Origin: Vitellaria paradoxa
Lineage: Eukaryota > Streptophyta > Magnoliopsida > Ericales > Sapotaceae
Reading direction: 5' to 3'
NCBI GenBank assembly: GCA_019916065.1
Contig: CM034233.1
Span: 45,076,173 to 45,140,172 of the forward strand
Length of the DNA stretch: 64,000 nucleotides
Of the stretch, positions 24,005-35,724 are shown piece by piece. Made by a program: the position numbers and the translations under genes. How positions within the stretch are numbered: position 1 is the first letter of the stretch; every line of letters begins with the position of its first letter. Below the pieces are notes generated by a model, which had not been told where the DNA came from, searched no databases, and saw only the letters and a list, made by a program, of their open reading frames with translations.

Positions 24005-24598
24005 ATGATGACTTTTCTAGCACACGTGCAGAATAAAGTTTGAGTTGTAATTTTACCCTTATGCCCTTGCATTATGTACTAATGTAAATAGAATACATTT
24101 TGATGGAGGGGAGGTTTCGAACCCTACATAAGCTTTGGGTTTTGTTTTCTGAGAGTTTTTTTTAGAGAGTTTTACATTACACTTCACACTTTGGGTTAGG
24201 GTTTTGAACTTGCTTTGGGTTGTTCAAGCTGTGTTTTATCTTTGCATTAAGATTAACTTGTAAGTTACATTCATTACTTCGTTTTAATTAAAGGTTCATT
24301 ATTCGCTATCGCTTTATTCTTTATTTTCGCTTCGTAGTACTTCGTAGTCTTTGTTTGTGATTGATTTGTTTTCGAAATCGCTTTAAACCTCTTCGATCTA
24401 CTTCGTTTTCATGTTTGAGTGTATAATGAAGATGATTTTTTTTTCGAAAGGCTTTGTTTATGCTTTCGCAATGTTAGGCTAGGGTTTGTTCTTGGCGGTG
24501 TGGTAGTTTGGTGAACTCAAATGTAATATTCCTTTCAATGAAACATATTTTTGATTCGAATTAGAATTTTGTAGTAAGCTAGGCTTCTTTCAAAACCT

Positions 24599-24927
24599 AC
24601 TCACCCGTGTTACAACTGTAGCTTGGTTGCACTTGTGCACACCAAGTGTTTGGTTCAATGTCCCGGTGAGTTAGACTCTTATTTTCCAAAACCCAAATTA
24701 GTTTTTCTTATGAAATCAATCACCCGTGTTATAACCAAAGCTTGGTTACGATTGGCCACTTATGTATACCAAATGGTTGGTTCAATGGCCCAGTGATTTA
24801 GATCCTATTTTCATAAAACCATGAATTGAGGTTTTTTTAAGAATCCATTCATCCATGTTACAATCGAAGCCTAGTTAAGAGTTAACGCTTGTGCATACTA
24901 GGTGTTCGATTTTATGTCCCGATGAAT
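24599..24927 (+). repeat. Three tandem hairpin-forming units, D1 5' LTR
   Basis: Units begin at 24599, 24718 and 24847. Outer stems: ACTCACC/GGTGAGT (24599, 24665), AATCAC/GTGATT (24718, 24793), ATTCATC/GATGAAT (24847, 24921). Inner stems: CTTGGT/ACCAAG (24622, 24641), TTGGT/ACCAA (24742, 24768), CCTAGT/ACTAGG (24870, 24897). Unit 3 also has a middle stem AATCGAA/TTCGATT (24862, 24905), unit 2 AACCAA/TTGGTT (24733, 24777). Sequences differ but pairing is kept. Confidence 0.75.
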
Positions 24928-25359
24928 CCAAAACTAATTTCAAAAGCCTCCGCTTACGTTGAGTTCCATAAAATATGTTTTAATGAAATATATTTCGACC
25001 TACCAATGCATGTGCATTTGTTAGGTTGAGTTACAAATGCATTTGAGTAAACCACTACCCACTACCAGATTTGGTTCGAAGCCAAGATTGTCTTCGTTAT
25101 TTTATTTGTAGTATTTTTAGTTTAGAATCACAATTCCTACACTGCATCATTCTCAACCCAACCATATTCAAACACCTTGTAAATCTAAAATTAGTTTAAA
25201 TTAGATTAGAATCACCTACTAACTAAGAGAACAAGTCTAGGAGCTTTTAACAAAGCCCTCCCTGTAGAGATGACCTCGATTCTCACCGAGTAAGACTACG
25301 ACCACCCTCTTACACTTGAAAGGTAGAATCCGAACACATTTCAAGGTCGGTCAAGTTTT

Positions 25360-25377
25360 TGGCGCCGTTGCCGGGGA
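25360..25377 (+). promoter_or_regulatory. Primer binding site of D1 (tRNA-Asp)
   Basis: TGGCGCCGTTGCCGGGGA, a perfect 18-nt complement to the 3' end of plant tRNA-Asp, 6 bp after the LTR. About 220 bp of AT-rich leader follow before gag. Confidence 0.93.
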
Positions 25378-25604
25378 GGGCAACTAAGCACTAGACTTGG
25401 GAGTTAAAAGGGAATTCACTTGAGAAATTTGGTGAAATTTTCTTTTCTCCATCTCTTTATTAGTAGTTTTTTTTCTTTTGCATTGTTGTATATTCATTTG
25501 CATCTCATATAATCTAGTTTGCATGCTAGTTAACTTAGGTTACATTTTATTATAGTTTTTCTCTTTTCTCATTTTATTTTCATTTTTATTTTCTAATCTT
25601 GGAC

Positions 25605-26567
25605 ATGGAAGTTGGTGATCTTGTACATCGCCCTTTTGATACCCAAGAATACATAGAGTATCTAGGTGGCATTTTTGGACATGACATTACTTTAGACACC
25701 TATAGTATGCTTCCCCAATTCTTTGGGCACAAGAAGGAAGACCCATGTCTTCATCTCGATAGGTTTGAGGTAGTGTGTGGCTTATGTGATGATGTTAGAA
25801 AGAGTAAGAGAATTAGGTTTATGTTTTTTCCTTTGTCTTTACAAAGTGTGGCTGGTGACTGGTGTTATAATTTTGGGGAATGGACCACTTGGAAACAATG
25901 TTATCAAGCTTTTATTGAGAAATTTCTCCCCATTCATCAAACCTTCACCCATGTCTTTCAAATTAGAAATTTTTGTCAAAAGAGGGGTGAAGTATTTTAT
26001 AAAAGTTGGGAGAGATTTAACAACCTTTTGGAAACATTCCCAAGTCACGGACTAGAGCTAGGGGATATCCTAGCTATATTCTATAATGCTCTATTTGGTG
26101 AGTTACACCAGGCGTTTGATATAGCCTTAGTTAGGGAATTTCTTAACCTCACCCCGGGTGAGGCATGGTCATTCCTTGAACTTTTCTATGAACACACCAG
26201 GCCACAGGGAAGACTTGAGCCTAATTTTGAATCTCATGCATTTAAAAGCCAAACTGAAACTTCCCAATATGCTCCTACTTCGCTTGATCCTCATGATCCA
26301 TCCTTTAGCAGTAGCATAAGCATAGAGACCAATTATTTTGCCTGTCCCAACCTTGTTCCACTCACTGAGGGCTAGCATAAGGAACCTCAAGATTATTGGC
26401 CTTATGAACCTAATGATGCACAGTTCGAGGACACTCTTCATCAATTCATGCAGCAGCAATTGAGCATCAATAACGACGTGAAGCAGGCTTTAGATGACAT
26501 CACAAGGTAAATTTCTAGGTTGACACAAGTAATGAGCACCACTCTAAGTGGTAACTTGACTGAGTGA
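25605..26567 (+). pseudogene. gag: D1 gag
   Basis: Capsid-type protein that would assemble the particle and bind element RNA. ATG at 25605 (MEVGDLVHRPFD) is preferred to the upstream TTG. Recognisable gag core: 'LHLDRFEVVCGLCDDVRKS', 'RFMFFPLSLQSVAGDWCYNF', 'FIEKFLPIHQTFTHVFQI', 'GEVFYKSWERFNNLLETFPS', 'LTPGEAWSFLELFYEHTRPQ'. No zinc knuckle is seen. Compared with D2, stops at 26373 (TAG), 26508 (TAA) and 26565 (TGA) break the C-terminal part, which continues in the same frame into ORF2. The first 258 residues are open. Confidence 0.85.
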
Positions 26568-27328
26568 TCGACCTTGGGCACTACCATGGGCATTGAGTGG
26601 GACAATTGCCCTAACTACATTGGGAATAATGTTTGTAATGAGTATCTTCCTCATTTCCCTTTGGACTCTCCCATTCAGGATACTTCTCTGCCACTTATTG
26701 AGAGTTTAGGAGACATGCAATCATTTCCTACTACTGACTTTGATGCTCAACCTACCCCACCCACCCTGGACATTATTGAGAGTCATTTGACTCAAACTAA
26801 GCATTTGAATGTCACAAGTCCTGAGGAACACATCATTGAGTCTATTGACCCTAATTCACTTCACTACACACTTGAGGCTGAGAGTGGTGCACACCTCTCA
26901 TCTCTTGACTTAGCCCCATCCGAGAGTCTTACTACAGGGATTGTGAGTGACTATCATGAGACTGACCATCACTGGGGAGAGGTAGTAGACATAGGGAAAG
27001 CTTGCATTGATTTTTGGGTGTTGAGAGAACATTCAAACCCACCATTTCTGCACACATAGATTTCTTAGGTGTCGAGAGATCATTAGAGCCTAGCATTTCC
27101 ACACCCATAGATTTCTTGGGCATTGAAAGACTTATTGAACCCACTATGTCCATATCCATGTATGCATCATGGCCACATCCGAGGTTTCATGAACCTCACT
27201 TGGCCTTTCATCCCTTAGTGTGTTCTACACCCGAGGAGCGTCCACATTTGGTGCTTTATGGGTCCAAAGAAAATCTTTTATTTCTTCACCCATTTGTGGA
27301 TGAATGGGATAGAAAGGGTGTTGGATAA
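26568..27328 (+). pseudogene. D1 ORF2: gag C-terminal extension with IDFLGVE repeats
   Basis: Function unknown. It continues the gag frame after the TGA at 26565; first ATG is 26586 (MGIEWDNCPNYIG). Acidic, Ser/Thr/Pro-rich body ('LPLIESLGDMQSFPTTDFDA', 'SPEEHIIESIDPNSLHYTLE'). A one-base loss near 27010-27015 shifts the frame into the repeat part: 'IDFLGVERSLEPSISTP', 'IDFLGIERLIEPTMSIS'. The end ('WPHPRFHEPHLAFHPLVCST', 'ENLLFLHPFVDEWDRKGVG') matches D2 and, more distantly, F. No catalytic motif is visible. Confidence 0.65.
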
Positions 27329-29609
27329 CCTTTCTTCTTTGTTTCCTTTGTACATAGTAGATTAGAGTTTTCTTTTTCTTATTTTCTTATGTTTTTTTTT
27401 TTTGGTTTGATTTTCTTCTCTTATTTTCTTTTTTTTTTATTTCTTCTTTTGTACTAACTCTTTCTCTTATCTTATTTTCCCTTTATTTTTCTTTTATTTT
27501 CTTTTATTTTCTTTCTAACCTGTTCTCTTGTATAGCTTTTTCTTTTCTTTATATAAGGACGCTCTTGAGGTAATATCTACCCTTTTCACCTTCTGTTTCT
27601 ACATTTTGAGCATAACACTTGGATCTATGTTGTTGGTTGTTGTTGGAAGTGCTATAGAAACTAGGTTGGGGGGTGTTCTTTATTACTTATGGGGTTTTCT
27701 TTTTGGGTGCATGCTTAGCTTATGTGTTACATATTGATTGATCTTTATGCTCATCATCATCATGCTCACTTTGCACACTGCGGACCCACTTGTCTTTCAT
27801 AGTTCTCACATTGAAGACAATGTTTAGTTTCAATTGGGGGGTAGAGTTCGCATGATGACCCTGTGTAATTGTCAGATTTTTCAAATTTTGAGCATCTTTG
27901 AGCTTTCATACATGACTTAGCACATTTGTACCTGCATGTTAGCCCTTTTTGGTTTGGTTGATTGTGAATTTGAGTGAGAGAGTGATAAGTGAGTCTTGTT
28001 CAAGCTTTGATAAGAAACCTAATTTAAGTTGAGTGTGTCATGACCTTGTGCATTTTTGGCTATCACGGAAGAACTTATGTGCTTAAGAGTGAATTTTGTG
28101 TAACATTGGTCAATGAAGCATCTTTGGACTAGGTAGAGACTTATACCCCTTTAGTGGTGAGCTTTAGAGCCATTTATTCTTTCTATGAGGGGTTGCACAT
28201 TATTTCAGCTCAGTGGTTCTTTATTTTGGTTTTCAATGCCCCAGTTGCATCACACATTTGCATGAGTGTTCACTTAGTGCATATGAGTTGTTTGTGAGCT
28301 TAGAACATGATGCTAGGCCCTCTTTGCTATTTTGGGCCTTCTTATCCTTTCTTGATATGAAATTGCCCTAGGAACCAACTTGAAGCCTTTCAATAAAGTG
28401 TGTGATATAAGTTTTTCTCTTCTTGGTTCCCCTCTTATATGATATCCCTTATACCCCATTCACACACTTTAAGCCATACCCTCATATGTCTTAGGCTATA
28501 CAAGTGCCTCAAAGTCTAAGTTGGGAATGTGGGCTTAGGAATGTAAGCTTTTGAGTTTCAAAAAAAAAAAAAAACAAAAACCCAAAACAAAAAAAAAAAA
28601 AAAAAAAACAAAAAAAAAAAAAACAAAAAAACAAAAAAAAGAGAAAAAAAGAAAAAAAATTCTCATTCCTTTTGTTTATTCAATGCGGGTGCTAAGAGTG
28701 TCCCGAAAGTAGTTTGTAAGTTTGTGAATAAGCTTCATGTTGTTGGTTAGGGCATAGAAAGGACATGGGTAGTTTGGACTTGTGCGTACTTGAGCTTATT
28801 TATCCTAAGGCATGTGCTTTGATTTCCATACCTTTCATTGTTTAACCATTACCCATGGCCAATTTACAACTGGATCAAAGACCTAGTGGATTCTAAGCGA
28901 GCAACTCTTGTGTGTGCATGTAATGGTCTTGTGTAGGTTGTGTGGTGTAATCTATTGCATGCCATTGGAACTTTCTTTTTTTGGCATGAGCTATCCACTC
29001 AGAACTTCAATTCAATTCACTCACTTATTCATGTGGTTGGGTGCAACTAGGAGAGCATTGCATTGTGTGCTCATAGGTATGAGTGAACCCTTAATGAGTG
29101 AGTTTCTTTCTATGAGTGATCTACCTTATGAGCTTTTGAAGTTGAAACTTAGTTTCGATTATGCTCTTGAGACCTTGTTGAATAAATGCAACTGTTTTGC
29201 ACACATGCTTTTCCAATTTTGATAGTACATGTATTCATGCTTAGCACTTGGGAATTACACATGATATTTAAGTTTTATGACTTGTTGAGCTTGAACTTGA
29301 TTCGTTATTGACCTTAATCACTCTTTAACACCTTGAGACCATACCATAGATGTTTGTGGGTAGCATCACTGCAAACCCTCACGAGACTTTACTCGTCCAC
29401 TAGGGGGAACCTTGGGGTTTAAAAGGCTTACCTCACATGCTAAGTGTGGTTGTGTGTCTCCTATGAAAACGGACATTACCTTAGTTAGTTTTTTTATTTT
29501 GTTTTTAGAATAAGCATTTACATGTGTGGGTGTCCTTGCAATTGTTTCTGTACTCCACGGTTTGATTGCGTGCATCATTAGGGACTAGCAATGTCTAGGT
29601 TGGGGGGTG
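27329..29609 (+). other. D1 3' non-coding region with two polypurine tracts
   Basis: About 2.3 kb with no credible gene. In order: pyrimidine-rich stretch (27340-27550); hairpin ACATTG, AAGA, CAATGT (27808-27823) then TTGGGGGGTAG (27834-27845), an internal polypurine tract; A-rich tract (28558-28660); conserved block with 'cactagggggaacc' (29380-29440); degenerate hairpin (29573-29593) and terminal tract TTGGGGGGTG before the 3' LTR. The order is the same in A, D2 and F. Confidence 0.75.
28558..28660 (+). repeat. A-rich tract in D1 3' region
   Basis: About 100 bp of A-runs broken by single C or G. D2 (34341-34442) and F (61588-61668) have T/C-rich tracts at the corresponding place (they lie on the minus strand), and A has shorter A-runs near 44360 and 44457. 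Confidence 0.9.
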
Positions 29610-31377
29610 TGATTGTGCATATTTTTTGCTTTATTATCATGGTTACATGGTTGATTATATGTGAGTTATTTCTTAGAAATCCCATTTGTTATTGTTAAAT
29701 GTGAATTTTGATAAACTTATGGGATTTTGCAGGGTTATGTGACCAAATTGAGAAGAAAAGAGGCAAATATGAGCTGAAGGAGACAAGGAGCTGAAGATAG
29801 ACCTGATGGGTGCCCTTCAAAAGTGACGGGCGCCCCACAGAGGCCATGGGCGCCCCTCATTATTCACGGGCGCCCCTCAGTGGTCACGGGACCCCCACCC
29901 TTAATCAGATGGGCACCCGCCAAGAGGGGTTTTTGGGGCTGTTTTATTGGGGACTTCACCAAACACTTTGGACAACTAAGCCACGGGCGCCCCTCATTAG
30001 TCAGGGGCGCCCATGATGACTTTTCTAGCACATGTGCAAAATAAAGTTTGAGTTGTAATTTTACCCTTATGCCCTTGCATTATGTACTAATGTAAATAGA
30101 ATACTTTCTGATGGAGGGGAGGTTCCGAACCCTACGTAAGCTTTGGGTTTTGTTTTCTGAGAGTTTCTTTTAGAGAGTTTTACATTACACTTCGCACTTA
30201 GGGTTAGGGTTTTGAACTTGCTTTGGGTTGTTTAAGTTTTGTTTCATCTTCGCATTAAAATTAGCTTGTAAGTTACATTCATTACTTCGTTTTAATTAAA
30301 GGTTCATTATTCTCTATCACTTTGTTCTTTATTTTCGCTTCGTAGTACTTCGTAGTCTTTGTTTGTGATTGATTTGTTTTCGAAATCACTTTAAACCTCT
30401 TTGATCTACTTCGTTTCGTGTTTGAGTGTATAATGATGATGATTTCTTTTTCGAAAGGCTTCGTTTATGCTTTCGCAATGTTAGGCTAGGGTTTGTTCTT
30501 GGCTTCAAGCCATTGAAGGTGGCGTGGTAGTTTGGTGAACTCAAATGTAAGATTCTTTTCAATGAAACATCTTTTTGATTCGAACTAGAATTTTGTAGTA
30601 AGCTAGGGTTCTTTCGAAACCTACTCACCTGTGTTACAACCGTAGCTTGATTGCACTTATGCACACCAAGTGTTTGGTTCAATGTCCCGGTGAGTTAAAC
30701 TCTTATTTTTCAAAACCAAAATTAGTTTTTCTTACAAAATCAATCACTCGTGTTATAACCAAAGCTTGGTTACGATTGGCCACTCGTATATACCAAGTGG
30801 TTGGTTCAATGGCCCGATGATTTGGAACCTATTTTCATAAAACCATGACTTGAGGTTTTCTTAAGAATCGGTTCATCCGTGTTACAGTCGAAGCCTAGTT
30901 ACGAGTTAACACTTGTGCATACTAGGTATTCGATTCAATGTCCTGATGAATCCAAAACTAATTTCAAAAGCCTCCGCTTACGTTGAGTTCCATAAAATAG
31001 GTTTTAATGAAATATCTTCCGACCTACCAATGCATGTGCGTTTGTTAGGTTGAGTTACAAACGTATTTGAGTAAACCACTACCCACTGCCGGATTTGGTT
31101 CGAAGCCAAGATTGTCTTCATTATTTTATTTGTAGTATTTTTAGTTTAGAATCACAATTCCTAAACTCCATCATTCTCAACCTAACCATATTCAAACACC
31201 TTGTAAATCTAAAATTAGTTTAAATTAGATTAGAATCACCTACTAACTAAGAGAACAAGTCTAGGAGCTTTTAACAAAGCCCTCTCTGTGGAAATGACCT
31301 CGATTCTCACCGAGTAAGACTACGACCACCCTCTGGCACTTGACTGGTAGAACCCGAACGCATTTCAGGGTCGATTA
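29610..31377 (+). mobile_element. D1 3' LTR
   Basis: Starts TGATTGTGCATATTTTTTGC; the end near 31377 is blurred (GGTCGATTA, where the 5' LTR has GGTCGGTCA). It is about 77 bp longer than the 5' LTR, mostly from extra 20-bp palindrome units: sites at 29808, 29828, 29848, 29868, 29888, 29911, 29985 and 30005. The three hairpin units recur near 30620-30950. No gene. Confidence 0.83.
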
Positions 31378-31571
31378 GGACTGAATTGGAAATAGACTCA
31401 GATGTAAAATATGAGATACAATCGGTTCAGATTGTGGATTCTTGAGACCAAGTGCTTTGATGGAAAACAATTCCATTGGTTTGAGTATTATAGAAACACC
31501 ATGGGGTGGAAGAATCAACATAGGAGCATGAGTTAGAGATGCGGGAACAGTATCTACAATTGTTTACTTAA
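31378..31571 (+). pseudogene. pol: B2 pol C-terminus: chromodomain-like tail
   Basis: Resumes B2 after D1: 'ELEIDSDVKYEIQSVQI', stops in 'VDS*DQVL*WK', then 'KHHGVEESTWEHELEM', ending TAA at 31569. This aligns with the C tail at 56830-57028. Chromodomains at integrase ends are thought to steer insertion to heterochromatin. At least four stops here. Confidence 0.75.
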
Positions 31572-31607
31572 AGTTATGCTATGTACTAAATTTCGAGGAT
31601 GAATATT

Positions 31608-31942
31608 TTTGTAGAGGGAGAATGTAATTCCCTGGACTTTGTATTAACTTAAACTTAAGGTTTTTGATGTATTTTAGAAGTAATGTATGTTAATTTCGTA
31701 GTATGGATCATTAATAGTGCTTTAGAGTCGATAACTTTGAAAGGGGTGAGCTAAGCCATCAAAAGACGGCATTGTAGCAAAAGTGCAGGAGGAGGACACC
31801 TTGGACTTACAAGGTATGGGCGCCCAAGGTCTTGGGTGCCCACCTGAGAAGGGCTTGGGCGCCTGAGGAATAGTAGACTTGATAGGCATGGGTTGCTCTG
31901 AAACTTTCAGCCGAGTATCACACCTATGAGCCTATATCTAGC
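31608..31942 (+). mobile_element. B2 polypurine tract and 3' LTR, left part
   Basis: AGAGGGAGAA (31613-31622) precedes TGTAATTCCCTGG, the 3' LTR start at 31623. The LTR runs to 31942 where D2 is inserted; left TSD copy CTAGC at 31938-31942. It resumes at 39200. Confidence 0.87.
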
Positions 31943-33414
31943 TGACCGACCCTAAAAAGTGTTTCGGGTTCTACCTTTCAAGTGCAAGAGGGCAGTCGTA
32001 GTTTTAAAACTTGGTGAGTCCGAGGTAGAATCCACAGGGAGGGCTTTCTTAAAAGCTCTAGACTTGTTCTCTTAGTTAGTAGGTGAACCTAAATTAATTT
32101 AAACTAATTTTTCAACAACTCAAACTTTTGTTTTAGGTTCTAACTAAATTAAATATTAATTAAAGAAATTCAATTTAATTTTAAAGTGCAACAAAGCATC
32201 TACTCTAAATTCTAAAGCGAATAAATCAACTCATAAATTAAATTAAATAACAAGCACAATACTAAAAAAGTTCTTGATCCAACTTTCAAGTCCGAGTAGT
32301 TCACTACTTTACCTTGGGATGTTTTTATTCAAATCTAGATTAGGGTTTAATTCGAAAAGTGTTAAAAAATTTTAATCAAAGGTCAGTACCAATGATCTCA
32401 AGCGGATATGGTTAAAGACCTTTGTTTCCGAAAGTTTTTCAACCAAACGAAACTAGAAATGAATTCGAAACCTATTTTTAGCCTTATTTGAAAGTATGTA
32501 AATGGTTATATTCGAAAACCCATACCAGTGACTTCAAATGAGTGTGGTTAAATATTTTCGGTTTCGAATGTTTTCGAAACAAGTTAAAATAGATTTTAAT
32601 ATGGTAGATTCTTATGCATGAGCTCTCACAACCCATGCGAAGGGTATACGAACATCCCAAGGTTTTTCGTGAACTACCCATTCTTGATTTGTTGAACTAA
32701 GAACTTGGGTTTTATGCTACAACTAGTTTAAACATCACAAAGGCAACAAATAACACTCAATCATGCTATTTAATAATTGAAATAAACAAAACATTGTATT
32801 AAAGGATGAAACGAAAATAACTTACAAGGTTTGTGCGTAAAAGAAGAGATGAACTACGACTGCGAAGATGAACAATAAAACGCTAACAATATCCATGAAC
32901 AGTCTTCAAGAACGAAAACTCTCCAAAAAACTATTCTAAAAACTAATCTAAACTTCAATGGAATGGTAGAAACTTCTAAGGAGGCGTCTCTTTCATAGCC
33001 GTCCCATAGGTCTTTAAAAAATATGCCACAAAACCCTAGAAGAGGAGCTTTCACGCGGTTGTTGTAAATCACAGGTGGTCCCGACCGTCTGAAGTTTTGT
33101 ACTTTCTGTGGTCCCGACTGTCTGGGTGACGGTGGGGACCGTCTAATATCTCCTTCATTGCTTTCTTTCCTTCTCTTGGTTGGGTCTTTGGGCTAGTCTT
33201 TTCCATCGAAGATGAGGTTCGAACCATGACTTTTTCTTTGTCTTCTTGGCCCTCTCCATAGCTATAAACTTTGACATCTTTGCCCTTTTTCTTACAAATA
33301 AAACAATAAAAGTATAAGTAACACAATAACACTAAAACTTCAACTTTACTTCTTTTAATGGATGAATAAGTGTTGAGTTAGGGAGTTTGTAATTACACTT
33401 TTCAAGTGTAATCA
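31943..33414 (-). mobile_element. D2 3' LTR
   Basis: 1472 bp. Its sense-strand start is TGATTACACTT at 33414, with the terminal 9-bp hairpin; its end is GGTCGGTCA at 31943. Palindromes of GGTCSGGACC type at 33075-33150 have one unit fewer than the 5' LTR. Two 136-bp-spaced hairpin units lie near 32370-32570. Confidence 0.92.
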
Positions 33415-35724
33415 CACTCCCCAACTTAAACATTGCTAGTCCCTTAGCAATGCTCTTTATTAAAATTAAAATCCATTATGTTCTTTATTAAAATGCAATG
33501 CAACTACTACCCTATTTCTCTTTTCGTTAGAAACACGGCTACATTTAGCCACGTGTAGCAAGCCCTTTAAACCCCTAGGTTCCCCCTAGTGGACGAGTAA
33601 GGTCTCGTGAGGGTTTGCAGTGAATCTACCCACAAAATTCTATGGCATGGTCTTAATGTGTCAAAGAGTGATCAAGATAAAAAATGAATTAAGTTCAAGC
33701 TCAACAAGTTACAAAATCCAAATATCATGTGTAGTTTCCAAGTGCTAAGCATAAATGCATGGACTATCAAAGTAGAAAAGCATGTGTGCAAAATTGTTTC
33801 ATTCATTCAACAAGGTCTCAAGAGCATAACTGGAACTAAGTTTTGACTTCAAAAGCTCACAAGATTCCACTCATAGAAAGAAATTCACTCATTCAAGGGT
33901 TCACACATTCCTAATAGCATATAATGCTATCCTAGTTGCACATAACCCCGCAAACAAGAGAGTGAACTAAAATGAAATTCAAAGTGGACAGCTTATAACC
34001 ATGTTCCAATGTATGTGTAAAAGATCACACCACACAAACTACACAAGACCACTACATGCACAATACAAGAGTTGCTTACTTAGAATCCACTAGGTCTTTG
34101 TTTTGGTTGTAACTTGGTCAAGGGTAATGGTTAACAATGGAAGATATAGAAATCAAAGCACATGTCTTGGGATAAAGATGTTCAAGTGCACACAAGTCCT
34201 AAACTACCCATTTCCTTTCCAACCCTAAGGAGAACTACAACAAGAAGCTTATTCACAAACTTACAAACTACTCCTGGGACATTCTCAATAATTATAATAT
34301 AATGCACAAGTCCCAAAATTACACAAGCAAAAAGGAATGACAAACTTTTTTTTTCTCTTTTTTTTTTTCTTTTTTTTTCTTTTCTTTTCCTTTTTTCTTC
34401 TTTTTTTTTTCTTTTTTCTCTTTTTTTTTTCTTTTTTTTTTTGAAAACTTCACATACCTTCTCATCCCAACATTCATCCTCCATTTACTTCTCAAAAGCT
34501 TACATTCCCAATCTCCCATTCCTAACTTACACTTTGAGGCACTTTCTTAACCCAAGATATATGAGGGTAAGGCTAAAAGTGTGTGAATAGGGTGTAAGGG
34601 ACAACATGTGAGAGGTGAAGCAAGAAGAGAAAAATTTACCACACACTTTATCATGAGGCTTCAAGTTGGTTCCTAGGACAATTTCATATCAAGAAAGGTA
34701 AAAGGCTCAAAATAACAAAGAAGGCCTAGCATCATGTCCTAAACTTACAACAACTCATAATGTACCAAGAGATACTCATGCAAGTGTGTGTAATGTAATT
34801 GGTGCATGGAAATTCATAGTGAAGAGTAACAGAGCTGTGATCATGTGCAACCCCTCAAGAAAAGAATAAAAGGCTCAAAAGCTCACCATAGGGGTGTAAA
34901 TCTCCACCTAGTCCAAGAATGCTCAATTAACCAATATTAAACAAAATCTACTCCTAAGCACATAATTCTTTTCTATGATAGTCAAAAATTTGCAAAAGAT
35001 CATAACACACTCAACTTGAATTAAGTTTCCTATTAATGCTTGAACAAGATTCACTTATCACTTTCTCACTCAACTCCATAATCAACCAAACCATAAAAGG
35101 GGTAACATGCAGGTATAAATGTGCTAAGTCATGTATTTAAGCTAAAAAATGCTCAAAATTTGAAAATTTTGACAATTTTAGCACAAAGTGTCATCATGCG
35201 AACTCTACCCCCCAACCTAGACTAAACATTGTCCTCAATGTGAAAACTATAATGCATAAGTGGGTCTATAGTGTGCGAAGTGAGCATGATGATGAGCATG
35301 AAATAATAGCCACAAAAGGCACAAATAAGAACATAGCACAAATTAAACCAAGCATGCACCCATTATTCATGCCCCTTAAGGCGTCACCCAAAACACCCCC
35401 CAACCTAGATTCTACAGCACTCCCAACAACAGCAATTATATATAATGGAGTACCAAAATTGAAAGTGCAAGACTAAATAAAAAGGAGAGGAAGGGTATTA
35501 CCTCAATAGCTCCCTTATTTGAAGAAAACAAAAGAAACTATTCAAAAGAAAAGGTTAGACATAAAATGAAATGAAAATAAGACAAGAAAAAGGGTTAGTA
35601 CGAAAGAAGAAATAAAAATAAAATAAAAGAAAATAAAGGAAGAGAATCAAATTAAAAAGAACTATGAAAATAAGAAAATGAAAAATCTAATCTACTATGT
35701 ACAAATGAAATGAAGACAAAAGTG
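33415..35724 (-). other. D2 3' non-coding region with two hairpin/polypurine signals
   Basis: No credible gene. Next to the LTR: complement of the polypurine tract (33415-33427) and hairpin CATTGCTA/TAGCAATG (33431-33452). Conserved block near 33530-33650. T/C-rich tract 34341-34442 (A-rich in sense). Internal signal: complement of TTGGGGGG (35206-35217) and hairpin ACATTG/CAATGT (35226-35241). Lys-rich ORFs over the T/C tract are artefacts. Confidence 0.8.

Larger units (their letters stand above)
23663..25353 (+). mobile_element. D1 5' LTR
   Basis: Starts TGATTCTGCATATTTTTTGC (alternatively at 23669) and ends AAGGTCGGTCA, as in D2. Its first 100 bp are unlike D2 and A, lacking the ATTACACTT hairpin. 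It contains the GGGCGCCC array (23861-24004) and three hairpin units (24599-24927). No gene. Confidence 0.85.
23663..31377 (+). mobile_element. Element D1: non-autonomous gag-only Athila-type retrotransposon
   Basis: 5' LTR 23663-25353, perfect tRNA-Asp primer site, gag (25605), ORF2 (26568-27328), 2.3 kb of 3' non-coding sequence, polypurine tract, 3' LTR 29610-31377. There is no protease, RT, RNase H or integrase anywhere inside. It separates B2 integrase from B2 chromodomain. The TSD could not be settled: LTR edges are ambiguous by about 6 bp and the right flank has drifted. The layout matches what has been called TR-GAG; movement would need enzymes in trans. Confidence 0.85.

Noticed and set aside
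29366..29578. 70-residue minus-strand ORF in the D1 3' region
   Set aside because: It spans the conserved non-coding block; the frame is not kept in A, D2 or F.
29810..30044. Overlapping 68- and 73-residue ORFs rich in Gly, Pro and Ala
   Set aside because: These read through the 20-bp GGGCGCCC units of the D1 3' LTR. The repetitive residues come from the palindrome array, not from a protein.
34182..34519. Lys/Glu-rich minus-strand ORFs of 66-100 residues
   Set aside because: They are translations of the T/C-rich (sense A-rich) tract in the D2 3' region; the other elements do not keep a frame here.
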